This document shows positions 47,836-57,800 of a stretch of 64,000 nucleotides of DNA, piece by piece. Each line of letters begins with the position of its first letter. Position 1 is the first letter of the stretch. The notes below the pieces were generated by a model, which was given only the letters and a program-made list of their open reading frames with translations, had not been told where the DNA came from and made no database searches. Origin of the DNA: Runella rosea (GTDB taxonomy: Bacteria > Bacteroidota > Bacteroidia > Cytophagales > Spirosomataceae); the NCBI RefSeq assembly GCF_003325355.1, contig NZ_CP030850.1, positions 2,294,001-2,358,000 on the forward strand, given 5' to 3'. The translations under genes and the position numbers were made by a program.

Positions 47836-47898
47836 AACGTTGGAGAGGACTGGGTCGCACCGGCGGACTGGTCTGCCGTTTAAATCCTCGCCAACGTT
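47836..47898. repeat. Complex stem-loop element at the left edge of the island
   Basis: Outer arms AACGTTGGAGAGGA and TCCTCGCCAACGTT pair at 13 of 14 positions. An inner hairpin is formed by CGGCGGA and TCTGCCG (one G-T pair). The 63-nt unit sits 5 bp after the tricorn gene and 11 bp before the left direct repeat. It lacks a U-tract on either side, so it is not a standard terminator. It could be a REP-like dispersed repeat or a small structured RNA. A tRNA reading was considered and rejected. Confidence 0.55.
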
Positions 47899-47909
47899 GA
47901 ATTTATACA

Positions 47910-47948
47910 GACATCTTATCAACCAAGTCCCGCACAATTTCCTGGAAA
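47910..47948. repeat. Left 39-bp direct repeat (diverged copy of the ceramidase gene 3' end)
   Basis: Identical at 37 of 39 positions to 58344-58382. Read on the minus strand it encodes FQEIVRDLVDKMSV and a stop, the last residues of the ceramidase-like protein with one I-to-V change. It lies outside any gene here and marks the left end of the island. Confidence 0.85.
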
Positions 47949-48025
47949 AATTTATTTAAAGAGTTTAATATCAGTTATTTATTGGCAAAAATTTATACTA
48001 TCAAACCTTTTTTGTGTGGTCATTT

Positions 48026-49723
48026 TTAGTTTTCTTCGTTATATTCTTCCTCTGTCTGTTGTTCTTCTTCCCCAGTAGCGACTTCGCTTACAATTCTTTT
48101 TTTCAACTCTGAACTTACAATGATTGCACGTGCATTGAAAAACATTTCATAGTCATTTTGTTCGACACCAAAATCCTGAAAATCACTAATGAAGTGTGTT
48201 AGCAGAGTTTCTGCGAGTCTATTGTTATTATTGCCTATTTCTTTCATGTATCTGGCAGGTGCTTTATCTCTAATGATACGCTTATTCAGGAAGTCATCTA
48301 CAATCGTGATATTCAGAATATGATTATATCTCCAGTAATCCATTGTAGGATATTCTCGCCTCATAAAAGCAATCGGAAAGAAATGATGATAATTTTTACT
48401 CGTAGATTTTTTCAGCCAACTGTTATCTATCAAAACATCAAAATGGTTATGGAATGATTTAGGCTTTTGCATAGCATATAAACATAATATGCCTTTTATG
48501 AAGCTTCGACTCGTACCAAACCATCCATTTCTCTTTAGTTCTTCGGGAGAAATATTAATACTCCATTCATAGTACGGTAGTTTGTTATCCAAAATTTTAT
48601 CAATTTTTTGTATATCATTGGCAAGCTTATTTTCAACGCCCGAAGAATACCTGCTGCCCAATGCACAACGCCAAAAGAAGTCTTCCAATCGCCTTTGCAT
48701 TTCGCCTACCGGTACATCAGGATGTTTATAGAAACAATAGCTAAAAGGCACAACAAGAGCATTATACGGCAATAATTCGGATACGGGTATGCCAAAGGTT
48801 CGGAAATAATCTACGCTTGCTTTTATGGCTTTTACAGCACTTTCCCAGATAGATATAAAGGCTTCTTTTTCCAGTTCCAATATCTGTTTGCGAGTGCATC
48901 CCCCCACCAATAATATAGATACAACTTGAAGGATGGTTGATGGTGATATTGTATCGTATTTAGAATGTTTTAACTCCTCAATTAGCTTTTGATAACTGTC
49001 CAGTAAATCAAAACTATTTTCATTGTTAGTTTCATTTTCTATTGCCTGAAATACCTTTGGAGCTTTATAGGTCTTTGCTACCATAATCTCAAAAAGAGAT
49101 AAGGTTTTACCGCCTACGTTCAAGCGTGTGAACACATCCGTTGCCACATCAATTTTGGCATCGTTTAGATAGGTAATATTAAAATTCCATCCTCTGATGT
49201 TGTTCTGAAACTTTAACAGACTTTCATGATATTCGGTCGGGAATGAACCAAGTAAAGCAAAACTCCCATTGATTAAATCGGTAACTCGAATGTAGCTTTT
49301 TTCAGGTAGTCCATTGGTTTCGGTAATGACTATATCGTCATCTTCGCCTGCCATTAAGTTAATATAAATTTCAGAGAAATTATCTACTTTTCCTCTTTCT
49401 CTTTCAATTTTTGCCCCCGTAATGGCCGCAAAAAATGACGTGATGCGCTGTTGGCCGTCCAGAATATAGTACACAGACTCTCCATTGCGCTGCTCGGGGA
49501 AGGATAAATTACCAATACTCCTGACCGATCTCAGTTCTTCCTGCGTCTGCCATAAAATAAATGTTCCAATAGGATACCCTTTGAGCATACTGTCGACCAA
49601 TTTGGCCGATGCTTTCAGTTCCCAAACAAAGTTTCGTTGGAAGTGTGGGATTCTTACCCTGCCTGATTCGATACGACTGATAAAATCTGAGTATTTTTCG
49701 GATACGTGTGTTACTGATGCCAT
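48026..49723 (-). CDS. DUF262 protein with C-terminal HNH-like domain (GmrSD/BrxU-like)
   Basis: A 565-aa protein. The N-terminal DUF262 (ParB/sulfiredoxin-like) domain shows RIPHFQRNFVWELKASAKLV, YPIGTFILWQ and YILDGQQRITSFFAAI, the NTP-dependent nuclease motif set. The C-terminal region contains KNYHHFFPIAF and NHILNITIVDDFLNKR, matching the His-rich core of DUF1524-type HNH nuclease domains. GmrS/GmrD and BrxU of this group cut modified (for example glucosylated hydroxymethylcytosine) phage DNA. The C-terminal tail is Glu-rich. It is the last gene of the island operon, 14 bp after the methyltransferase. Confidence 0.87.
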   Translation of the reverse strand: MASVTHVSEKYSDFISRIESGRVRIPHFQRNFVWELKASAKLVDSMLKGYPIGTFILWQTQEELRSVRSIGNLSFPEQRNGESVYYILDGQQRITSFFAAITGAKIERERGKVDNFSEIYINLMAGEDDDIVITETNGLPEKSYIRVTDLINGSFALLGSFPTEYHESLLKFQNNIRGWNFNITYLNDAKIDVATDVFTRLNVGGKTLSLFEIMVAKTYKAPKVFQAIENETNNENSFDLLDSYQKLIEELKHSKYDTISPSTILQVVSILLVGGCTRKQILELEKEAFISIWESAVKAIKASVDYFRTFGIPVSELLPYNALVVPFSYCFYKHPDVPVGEMQRRLEDFFWRCALGSRYSSGVENKLANDIQKIDKILDNKLPYYEWSINISPEELKRNGWFGTSRSFIKGILCLYAMQKPKSFHNHFDVLIDNSWLKKSTSKNYHHFFPIAFMRREYPTMDYWRYNHILNITIVDDFLNKRIIRDKAPARYMKEIGNNNNRLAETLLTHFISDFQDFGVEQNDYEMFFNARAIIVSSELKKRIVSEVATGEEEQQTEEEYNEEN

Positions 49724-49737
49724 TATTTACTGTTTTT

Positions 49738-52320
49738 CTACTTCCAATGTTCCTGTATGTACTTGGCCGCTTCGCTAAGTCTTAAATCTATCGTGGAAGC
49801 AAGGCGGCGGATGTAAAAGGTCTCTTTGCCGTTTTCGTCGGTGATATAGAATGGCTCGGCTGATTTTTCTTTGATTTCAACCATGCAGAGGGTTTTGCCT
49901 TCAACACTCGGAAAACTGACATTAAGATAATGATGGACGTGGTTGCCGAAGGTCTTACCCAACAGGTTATCGAAATGCTTTTGAAACTCGTCTAACTTAT
50001 CGGGTTTTGAGAACGAATCAAAATCAGGTTGAAGCCCCAATATATTTTTATTGTCTTCTACACCGATGAGCAGCGTACCGCCCTCGGAGTTGAGAAAGGC
50101 AGCGATGGTTTTCAGTACGCTATGTTCTATGAACTTCTCGGTGCGGAGGGTGCGGAGGTCGATGCGAAGCGTACTTTTAAACTCTACGGTGGGGCTTTCG
50201 CCCGCTTGGATGAGTTGTAGGGCGGCAGCATGGTTTTGAGATTCCGCTTTTAGGAGGACATCCAACCGCTCAAACTCCGCCAATACCAATGCCTTTTGCT
50301 CGGCAGCCACGAGCGGGAAGGTACTGAGGATGTACTCCAACTCGGCCGCCGTAAGCCCGTAGCAATGCGCCACCATTGCATCCAGTTCAGCCCTCAGTTG
50401 GTTGCGTTGCTCGGCAGCCGTAGCGCCGCTTTGCGCCGACCACGTATTGGGCATTACCTCCTCCCACAACTCCGCAAACTCCTCCGTAGTGCAGATGAGA
50501 CGGGCGGCTCGCTCTACTATCTCCTCATAAAACCTATCTCCCGCCCGTAAACGCGGTACGGGAAGTTGGTAGATGTAGAACATATTACAGTGTGCTGTTA
50601 CCTTTTGTCGGGTTAAAAAGTCAACAACAAAACTGTTCAAGAACGTAACAATACCTAACAAGTCATTAGGAGACAATTCGTTTTTGGAAATTACAAGTGT
50701 ATTACCTGTAACGGCTTTTTTGGGAAGTATTGATGCAATTAAAGTTCTAATATCTGTGTTTCGAGCAATATCTCTAAATGCTAATCTATACGTTTGATAA
50801 CCAACAATTTGGTCTTTATCTTCTTCCCTGCCTAATAGTACTTTCCTGCCTTCTTGTTCATTTATCCAATATCTACCCTGTGAAAATTGACTATCAAATT
50901 GATGAATCATTTTACCTTCATATACTGGCAAATAGTCTCCTTTGTTTTCGATTCGGAACAAATGGCTATCGTTTGTCATATGAATCTCATTTCCCAACTT
51001 CACATTCCAAATCCTCGCCATTTTATCTCCCAACAACGGAAATTTCAACATTTGCTCGACAATCTGAAACTCCATTTCGTTTTTCATTTCCATGATACTG
51101 AGGCTATCGGGGCTTTGGCGTTTGATGAAATCCACCGAAATCATATTAGCTCCGTACTTAGGAAACAATGCCAATTCCTCCACATTGTGACGCATAAAAG
51201 CCGCAGGAAAGCTGGTGGTAGTGCCGCCTTTCTCAAAACTCAACACTATGAACTTAAAACTGCGGTGTACGTTTTCGAAAATCTCTTTGCGGTTTTCAAA
51301 ACAGAATAAGCCCGTTATTTGGGTCTGCTCAAAGAGCAATTGACGGAGTTGTTTAGTGCCCAAGTCGGTATAAATGCCACTTGGGATGACAATACCGCAA
51401 TAGCCTTGGTCACGCAGGAGATTGTAACTCTGCTCGGTAAAGAGTTTGTAGAGGTTAATATCTGAGCCTGCTTTTTTTCCATTGACGATAGAAATTTGGT
51501 TACGAAACTGTGAAGAAGCTCTGAAATAAGCACTTACGTGAGGAAACGAACTTTGGTAGTCGAACCAAGCTGCTCTTGTTTCAGTATTTTCCAAAAGTTT
51601 GCTTTGCTCTTTTTCAAAGTCTTTGATATTCATTTTGTTTTTCGTGACCACATCCGAGTATTTCAAGAAAAACTCCTTTGAGTTGGGCTTAAACACTTCC
51701 CAAGGCGGATTAGCAATGACGGCATCGAAGCCATTTTTCTTTGTAAATATTTCTGAGAATTCGTAGCCCCAATGAAAAGGCTGGAGGGCTTCGATATCGG
51801 CAAGGGTCAGGGGGCGTTTGGTGGGTTTCCCTTCTTTGTTTTTGGCGGTGTCCCAGGTTACTGCTTCGTAGCGGATGCCGAGGGTGTTAAACTCGTCCAA
51901 AAGCAGTTGATTCAGCACTTTATAGGCTTCGTCCCGTTGGGTTTGGATGCTTTCTTTGAGGGTTTGTAGGGCGTCGCTGTCGAGGTTTTGGGCGTTGCGG
52001 TACGCGCGCAGAGCGGCTTCTTTTTCGTTGATCAGTTGCTGATAGCCTTTGGCTTTGTTTTCTCCAAAGAGGTCAAACTGCACCACTGCGGGGCGAAACA
52101 AATCGGCTTGTTGAATTACTTTACCCGAAGCCCCAATATTACTTTGAGTTTTTTGAGTATCAAAACGGCTGCTGTCCACGCGCATCAGTCCCATGAGCGA
52201 GTTGCCCGCCATGATGTTGAAGTCAATATTGGGCAGCGGTTCGAGGTCATCTACGTGGTGGGCCGAAGCCACCAAGGCCAAAAACAGCCGAAGTTTGGCT
52301 ATTTCGGTAGCTTCCTCCAT
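49738..52320 (-). CDS. C-terminal fragment of frameshifted Eco57I-like DNA methyltransferase with AlbA_2 domain
   Basis: An 860-aa frame that continues the methyltransferase begun at 53803. The start MEEATEIAKLRLFL is the helix that normally follows NLYGVDI. Catalytic motif IV is NPPWEVF (residues 204-207), the adenine-N6 type. A target-recognition-like region (~250-600) follows. The last ~150 residues form an AlbA_2/Schlafen-type domain (VEFKSTLRID and NSEGGTLLIGVEDN), an unusual fusion. An ATG at 52320 could allow separate translation. Without the N-terminal half, it lacks the cofactor-binding motif I. Confidence 0.85.
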   Translation of the reverse strand: MEEATEIAKLRLFLALVASAHHVDDLEPLPNIDFNIMAGNSLMGLMRVDSSRFDTQKTQSNIGASGKVIQQADLFRPAVVQFDLFGENKAKGYQQLINEKEAALRAYRNAQNLDSDALQTLKESIQTQRDEAYKVLNQLLLDEFNTLGIRYEAVTWDTAKNKEGKPTKRPLTLADIEALQPFHWGYEFSEIFTKKNGFDAVIANPPWEVFKPNSKEFFLKYSDVVTKNKMNIKDFEKEQSKLLENTETRAAWFDYQSSFPHVSAYFRASSQFRNQISIVNGKKAGSDINLYKLFTEQSYNLLRDQGYCGIVIPSGIYTDLGTKQLRQLLFEQTQITGLFCFENRKEIFENVHRSFKFIVLSFEKGGTTTSFPAAFMRHNVEELALFPKYGANMISVDFIKRQSPDSLSIMEMKNEMEFQIVEQMLKFPLLGDKMARIWNVKLGNEIHMTNDSHLFRIENKGDYLPVYEGKMIHQFDSQFSQGRYWINEQEGRKVLLGREEDKDQIVGYQTYRLAFRDIARNTDIRTLIASILPKKAVTGNTLVISKNELSPNDLLGIVTFLNSFVVDFLTRQKVTAHCNMFYIYQLPVPRLRAGDRFYEEIVERAARLICTTEEFAELWEEVMPNTWSAQSGATAAEQRNQLRAELDAMVAHCYGLTAAELEYILSTFPLVAAEQKALVLAEFERLDVLLKAESQNHAAALQLIQAGESPTVEFKSTLRIDLRTLRTEKFIEHSVLKTIAAFLNSEGGTLLIGVEDNKNILGLQPDFDSFSKPDKLDEFQKHFDNLLGKTFGNHVHHYLNVSFPSVEGKTLCMVEIKEKSAEPFYITDENGKETFYIRRLASTIDLRLSEAAKYIQEHWK

Positions 52321-53803
52321 GATGTCCCACGCCGTAGAGGTTGTTGGTAATGATTTGCTTTTTGATGTAATACTCTAAACTCGGGTGGTCGGCTTCAATC
52401 TTTTGCAACCAATCGCTGAGGGGTTTATCGTGCAAAAACTTGATACGGCCAATAACCGCGGCATACACATTGATGAGGGTTTTCATGGCCGCCACCAAAA
52501 ACGCACCTGAGCCGCAGGCGGGGTCGAGCAAGCTGAGTTTAGGCAAAATACCCGTTTTTTCATCAATGAGCTTACGAATAATGGGGGCATCCAGTTTGGT
52601 GTAGAGTTCAGCAAGATTTTCGTACACAGGTGCTTGCAGTTTTTTACGCAATTCAGTCGGTAAACCGTCAGCAAGTGCTCCGCCGTTGAGTTGGTCGAGG
52701 ATGAGTTTGTTGACGGTTTGTTCGCAGAGGTATTCCGTGATTTCGGGGCGGGTGTAGTAGGCCCCAAATTCTTTTTGGTTGATGTATTTCTCAAAAATAT
52801 AGCCCAGCACATCGGGATTGATTTCGTTGTCGTTTTGCCCGACGGTATCGTTCAGAGACCAACTGTAGGAGTCAAAGAGCCCAAAGAGGTTTTCAAAAGC
52901 CTTATTAGGAATTTGGATATGCTTGTATTTCTGTTCGATTTTGTGTTTCAGGAACAAGCCCCCGTTGAGGTACTTGATTTTTCCGATGAGTTTGCGGGTT
53001 TCGGCATCACGGTATTCTTCGGGTTTGGCAAAGCCTTCAAAAAAGAGTTTTTGGAGGAAGATGCCATAGAAAGTCTCCTCTCCCCCAATGGAGGCTTTTA
53101 GTTTTTGTTGCAGGTAATTGTGATTGCCATTGTCAATAAAGCCTTTTTTCTGTAGGAAGTAGATGAACATCAGGCGGTTGAGAATAACCGATGCGTACCA
53201 GTGACGGTCTTCTTCGTGGTCAATGCCTTCAATGAGATTGACGAACTCCACAAATTTGAGTTCATACTCTTTAAAGAACTTTTTAGTAACCCGCTCTACA
53301 TCAAGGGCTTGCTTGAGTTTTTCGGCCACTCGTGCAATGGAGATATTGCCATCTTCATCAAACTCTGAGAGGTCAGTGACCAGTCCCGTAAGTTTAGGGA
53401 TAAATCCATCACCAGATTGCCCGCGTAAAAAGAAATGGTCACGGTGGAGTTTTTTAGCCGCTTTGTTGCCTTTTTCCTGTAGTTTGACCCAATGCCATAC
53501 CGATTGACTGCGGTCTTTATCAATAAAAATGAGCAGGTTTTCGGCTTTGAGGGCATGGATTTTATTGGCGATTTCTACTCGGGTTTTGCTGTTGGGGATT
53601 GCCCCGTCGGCCATCGTAATTTCATAGACCGTTGCCCCTGCCAGTTCGGCAATGGGCTTTCGGGTAAAATTAACAGCTTTAAGTACCTCTGCCTGAGTAG
53701 CTTTATTACTTGGATTCGACCAGTTGAGTTCTTCGATGAACAGCTCTCCAAAGCGAAATTCTTGGAGCAAGGTGCGGGCATTTTCAATGTTGAGTTTTGC
53801 CAT
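52247..53803 (-). CDS. N-terminal fragment of frameshifted Eco57I-like DNA methyltransferase
   Basis: A 518-aa frame with a helical N-terminal region (TRKPIAELAGATVYEITM, ERVTKKFFKEYELKFVEFV), a helical spacer and the SAM-binding motif I LLDPACGSGAFLV (Asp427-Gly433). At residue 492 (NNLYGV) the frame shifts because of one extra base in a GGG run (52326-52328). The protein then ends in 26 unrelated residues (GHHGGSYRN onward). The downstream ORF resumes the family sequence. Restored, the enzyme would be ~1354 aa. The pair is a pseudogene, a split enzyme or a sequencing error. Confidence 0.85.
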   Translation of the reverse strand: MAKLNIENARTLLQEFRFGELFIEELNWSNPSNKATQAEVLKAVNFTRKPIAELAGATVYEITMADGAIPNSKTRVEIANKIHALKAENLLIFIDKDRSQSVWHWVKLQEKGNKAAKKLHRDHFFLRGQSGDGFIPKLTGLVTDLSEFDEDGNISIARVAEKLKQALDVERVTKKFFKEYELKFVEFVNLIEGIDHEEDRHWYASVILNRLMFIYFLQKKGFIDNGNHNYLQQKLKASIGGEETFYGIFLQKLFFEGFAKPEEYRDAETRKLIGKIKYLNGGLFLKHKIEQKYKHIQIPNKAFENLFGLFDSYSWSLNDTVGQNDNEINPDVLGYIFEKYINQKEFGAYYTRPEITEYLCEQTVNKLILDQLNGGALADGLPTELRKKLQAPVYENLAELYTKLDAPIIRKLIDEKTGILPKLSLLDPACGSGAFLVAAMKTLINVYAAVIGRIKFLHDKPLSDWLQKIEADHPSLEYYIKKQIITNNLYGVGHHGGSYRNSQTSAVFGLGGFGPPRR

Positions 53804-53825
53804 TAGGTTTAGGTCTTTTTATGGT

Positions 53826-53852
53826 AATTGTCGTGCCAGTGGCACGACAATT
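53826..53852. repeat. Perfect palindrome between DUF1016 and methyltransferase genes
   Basis: AATTGTCGTGCC and its exact complement flank a 3-nt loop (12-bp stem). It occupies most of the 64-bp gap between the two island genes. There is no good T-tract on the minus strand after it, so it may attenuate or serve as an operator for an MTase-type control circuit. Confidence 0.6.
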
Positions 53853-53867
53853 TGAGATTACAGCACT

Positions 53868-54872
53868 TTACCCGTTTTCAAGAATTTGCTTGATTTTGTT
53901 TTCAAGTTGCTTCTGGTCGGGTAAATAGAGTTGGTATTTTGAAACAAAAATTTTATTTGAAAGCCCTCCTGTTGCGTACTTAACCAAAAACTCGTGTTTA
54001 TCTGCCGCAATTATAATTCCGATAGGTTCATGGTCGCTTTCCGTATTTTCTTCCTCTTTAAAATAATTGAGGTAAAGGTTCATCTGGCCGATGTCTTGGT
54101 GCTTTACTTTATGGGTTTTTAAGTCAATTAAAACAAAGCATTTCAAGATTCGATGATAAAACACCAAATCAACATAAAAGTGTTGGTTGTCTACTGTAAT
54201 CTTATATTGTCGGGCTACAAACGAAAAACCCTTTCCAAGTTCGAGCAAAAATTTTTGGAGGTTATCAATGAGTTTACTTTCTAAGGCTCTTTCTTTTACT
54301 ATCTTTTCCTGTGGAAGTCCAAGAAACTCAAACACATAAGGGTCTTTAATAATATCTTTAGGCTCCTTTATGCTTTGCCCTTTTGCCGACAATGCCAATA
54401 CACTTTCTTTATCCTTACTGAGCGCCAGTCTTTCAAATAGGGCAGCATCTATCTGCCGTTTCATTTCTCTAAAGCTCCAATTTTCTTTTTCGGCTTGTTT
54501 TTCATAAAATGTTCTGGCCAAGTCATCTGAAATGGTCAAAAGTTCAGCGTAATGACTCCAACTCAATTTTCCAGACAGTGTCTGGAAAATTGGGTATTTG
54601 AGGTAAAATTGCCTGCATAGGTAGATATTACTTTTTCCAAACCCCTTTCCATACGCCAGTTTTAGGTCTTTTGAAAGGTTTGATAGCAACGAGCTACCAT
54701 AGTCAGCTTTTTCTTTGCCGTTTTGTTCAAATTCAACGATATGTTTGCCAATTTCCCAATTAGCAATCACTAATTCTTGATTGACGGCTTTTATGGCATT
54801 TTCACGAGTTCGGTGTAGCGTCAGTCCGATGTCGTCAATCAGTTTTCGATATGTTTGCTTTATGTTAGTCAT
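53868..54872 (-). CDS. DUF1016 (YhcG-type) PDDEXK nuclease
   Basis: A 334-aa protein. The start at 54872 is the ATG that overlaps the helicase stop by four bases (ATGA), a coupling arrangement; the longer frame upstream is not used. The N-terminal helical DUF1016 domain has ELVIANWEIGKHIVEFEQ, SNLSKDLKLAYGKGF and LSWSHYAELL. The C-terminal nuclease core has HFYVDLVFYHRILKC and VLIDLKTHK, the D-x-(E/D)xK metal site. The family is associated with restriction and defence loci. Specificity is unknown. Confidence 0.9.
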   Translation of the reverse strand: MTNIKQTYRKLIDDIGLTLHRTRENAIKAVNQELVIANWEIGKHIVEFEQNGKEKADYGSSLLSNLSKDLKLAYGKGFGKSNIYLCRQFYLKYPIFQTLSGKLSWSHYAELLTISDDLARTFYEKQAEKENWSFREMKRQIDAALFERLALSKDKESVLALSAKGQSIKEPKDIIKDPYVFEFLGLPQEKIVKERALESKLIDNLQKFLLELGKGFSFVARQYKITVDNQHFYVDLVFYHRILKCFVLIDLKTHKVKHQDIGQMNLYLNYFKEEENTESDHEPIGIIIAADKHEFLVKYATGGLSNKIFVSKYQLYLPDQKQLENKIKQILENG

Positions 54873-57800
54873 AGTCGTAGTCCCATCGAACAAATAATTT
54901 GTGGGTCTTTTGATTGGGTATCGTCTTCGGAAATGAGACACAGGTTGTTTTCTTCCCTTAGTGAGGTGATCATTGCAACCATATCATCGTCTTTGACGTG
55001 GTTTTTAAAGAAACGGTTAATACGTTCTTTGGCAATTTCACGCAGAGGATAACGGTAAATTTCATCAATGGCACGCTCTAAGGCTTCGGTAACGAAGATA
55101 GTGCCCCGGTTCTGTTCGTAGTATCGTTTGAGGAAATGATAAATTCGGTAACGAACGCCCGTATGCCTGCCCAACTGCCCGCCAATATTCTTTTCCATTT
55201 CCTTGATCACCTCCAACCCCTTCGCGACCAACTCGTGATGGGCGGGTATTTTGGCTAAGGGGGGGGCGTTAGGCTCACAAGCCACGGTTTTCAAAATGGT
55301 AAGTTGCGATTGCGTAATAGTGGCGCCTTTATCGTTCAGCCAGGTCAGTATATCATTATCTTCGGGCGTACGGGCATACACAATCACGCCATTTTGTTGG
55401 CTTACAATTCCTTCATTCTGTGGATTATTCTTAGTAGCATACACTACTTCGGGCATATCAGGGATTGTTTTGAGGAGTGTTGGGTTTTGGTCGGTGGCAT
55501 CTTTCCAAATCTGATACGCATACGAGGCTAAATCAACTTCGCTATCGTCTTCTTCGTCCAAAATACCTGATTCCTCATTATAAAGAGTTTCCAATTCCGA
55601 CCTCATGCGCTGATTGGTAAAAAACTGTTCATCTGAACCAATCACTTCACCACTTTCTTCCAATCGGCTTTGCAGGCGAGTACGGAGGCGAATGATACGT
55701 TCAATACCCTCTTCGGGCAAAAACGAATAACAATAAATTTTATCTGATTTCTGTCCTATTCTATCCACTCGTCCAGCCCTTTGAATCAATCGAATGATTG
55801 CCCAAGGAAGGTCGTAATTCAGGATAATATGAGCATCTTGTAGGTTTTGTCCTTCCGATAGTACATCCGTTGTTATCAGAACACGTAGCTCGTTTTTTAC
55901 ATTTTTGATTCGGTTACTTTCAGGACTAAATCGGTGAGCATATTCGGTAGGGTTCTCGGTATCACCTGTTACGCAACCGATGTTGACTATACCTTTCTTT
56001 TTCAAGCTTTTATGTAAATAAATAGCCGTATCTGCAAATTGCGTAAAAATCAGAATTTTTTCAGTTTTATGTTTTTTAGTACATAACTCGTATAAGCAGT
56101 TTAACTGTCGGTCATTTTGAGGTGTCCAGTCTTTCCCTTTTTCCAAAATGCCTAATAGTTGGTTAGAATCGTTGTTCAGCGCATTTTGTAAGTGTTTTGA
56201 AAAAAGATGACTGCCAATCCAATCGAAACGATTGTAATATTTACTCTCAAAAAGAGCGTAAACGCTTGCTGCTTTGTTCATGTATTGTTCATGAGTAAGC
56301 ATCAGGTCTATTTCTTCGTTAGTGGTATCACCAAACAAGGTAATTTCTTCATTATCAATGTCATTTTCCTCCAAATACTCATCAAGCATCGCTACATCCT
56401 GTTTACCAATCGGAAAAGGTTTTTGGTTTTCGATGGCATACAGAAAGATATAATTTCGCAGAATATGACGGCTTACCGAGAGCAAGAACGCATAGCCACT
56501 GCTTTCGAGACGTTTGAAAAGATTGGTTTTGGCAAAACCCTTTAATCTCGACCCTGCCCTACCTAAGTTGGATTGTACTATAAGTTCTTCGGGAGTAGGG
56601 AAAGGAATCGGATTCTGCTCAATGTATTGTTGAGTACCCAACCCATAGCGAGGCAAAAACAGCTTGTCAATCACACTCACTATCTCATCAGAATACAATT
56701 GAGCATACTGGTCGTTAGGGTCATTGACATCAAAATCGTATTCTACTTTCTTGGCATATCGGTCAGGAAAATAAGAGCTGCGTCCATCGGCAAAGGTCAA
56801 ATATTGTCTATTATTGGTCGGGTCATTTTGAGTGTAGCTTTTTTTGATAAAACTGCGGGTCCGTCTTATCAAATAAAGCCGCATCAATTCTCGCCAATCG
56901 TCAATAAAATCGCTTTTTTCAAAAGCTGACAGGCTTCCAATAGGAGTTTGATACTTCCCCATAAAGTAACTTCTTCCTCCTATACTATTGATGAAATTTT
57001 CGGGAGTTATGCCTAAATCTCTGTCTTCGGGCAAAAATAGTCGTAATTGATTAGATAAATCAATCAAACTTTTATTGTAGGGGGTAGCCGAAAGCAGAAT
57101 CACTTTTGATTCGTTTCTTTGAATGTATTCTTGAATGACTTTGTAGCGTTTTCCCTCTCTATTTCGCAAGTTATGGCTTTCATCAATCATTACGATTCTG
57201 TACCGCCTCATCTTAGGAAGTTCATTCTGAGCTTGTGTGATGGACACTATCTTTGCCCTAAGTTGGTATTTATGGGTATAGTCTTCCCACATTTCAACCA
57301 AGTTTTTAGGGCAAATAATGAGTGTTTCCAATAGATGCTCCTCTTCCATCATTTTGGCTAAGGCGGTCCCGGTAATGGTTTTCCCCAGTCCAACCACATC
57401 ACCAATCATTACGCCTCCCCGTTTGTTTAAATGCCTTGCTGCAATTTGAACCGCTTTTTGCTGAAACTCCAACAGTTCTTTCTGGAAGATTAAAGGCAAA
57501 GTGTTCTCTGCTAACCCTGCGCGTGCTTCTCTCGAAAGGTGATAGGCGATTTTTAAATAAATCTGATAAGGGGTATAGTTTTCGGATGCCCAGGAAGTAT
57601 CAATGATTTCAGCAAGTTCTTTAGAAATATCTACACAAAACTTGTCATTCCATCGTTCCTCAAACCAAGTTACCAATTTTTGATTAGCGTCTTTTTCCTG
57701 TACATCTACATTTAACTCTCCCTGATTTGCTAACCCTGCTAAGGTAAGATTACTACTTCCCAGAAAGCTATTTACAGGATTTACTTTATCATATCTATAC

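Noticed and set aside
47836-47898. Possible tRNA gene or tRNA fragment at the island edge
   Set aside because: The unit is only 63 nt, the T-loop-like TTTAAAT is not flanked by a pairing stem, and no D-arm/anticodon arrangement can be built. The nested hairpin reading fits better.
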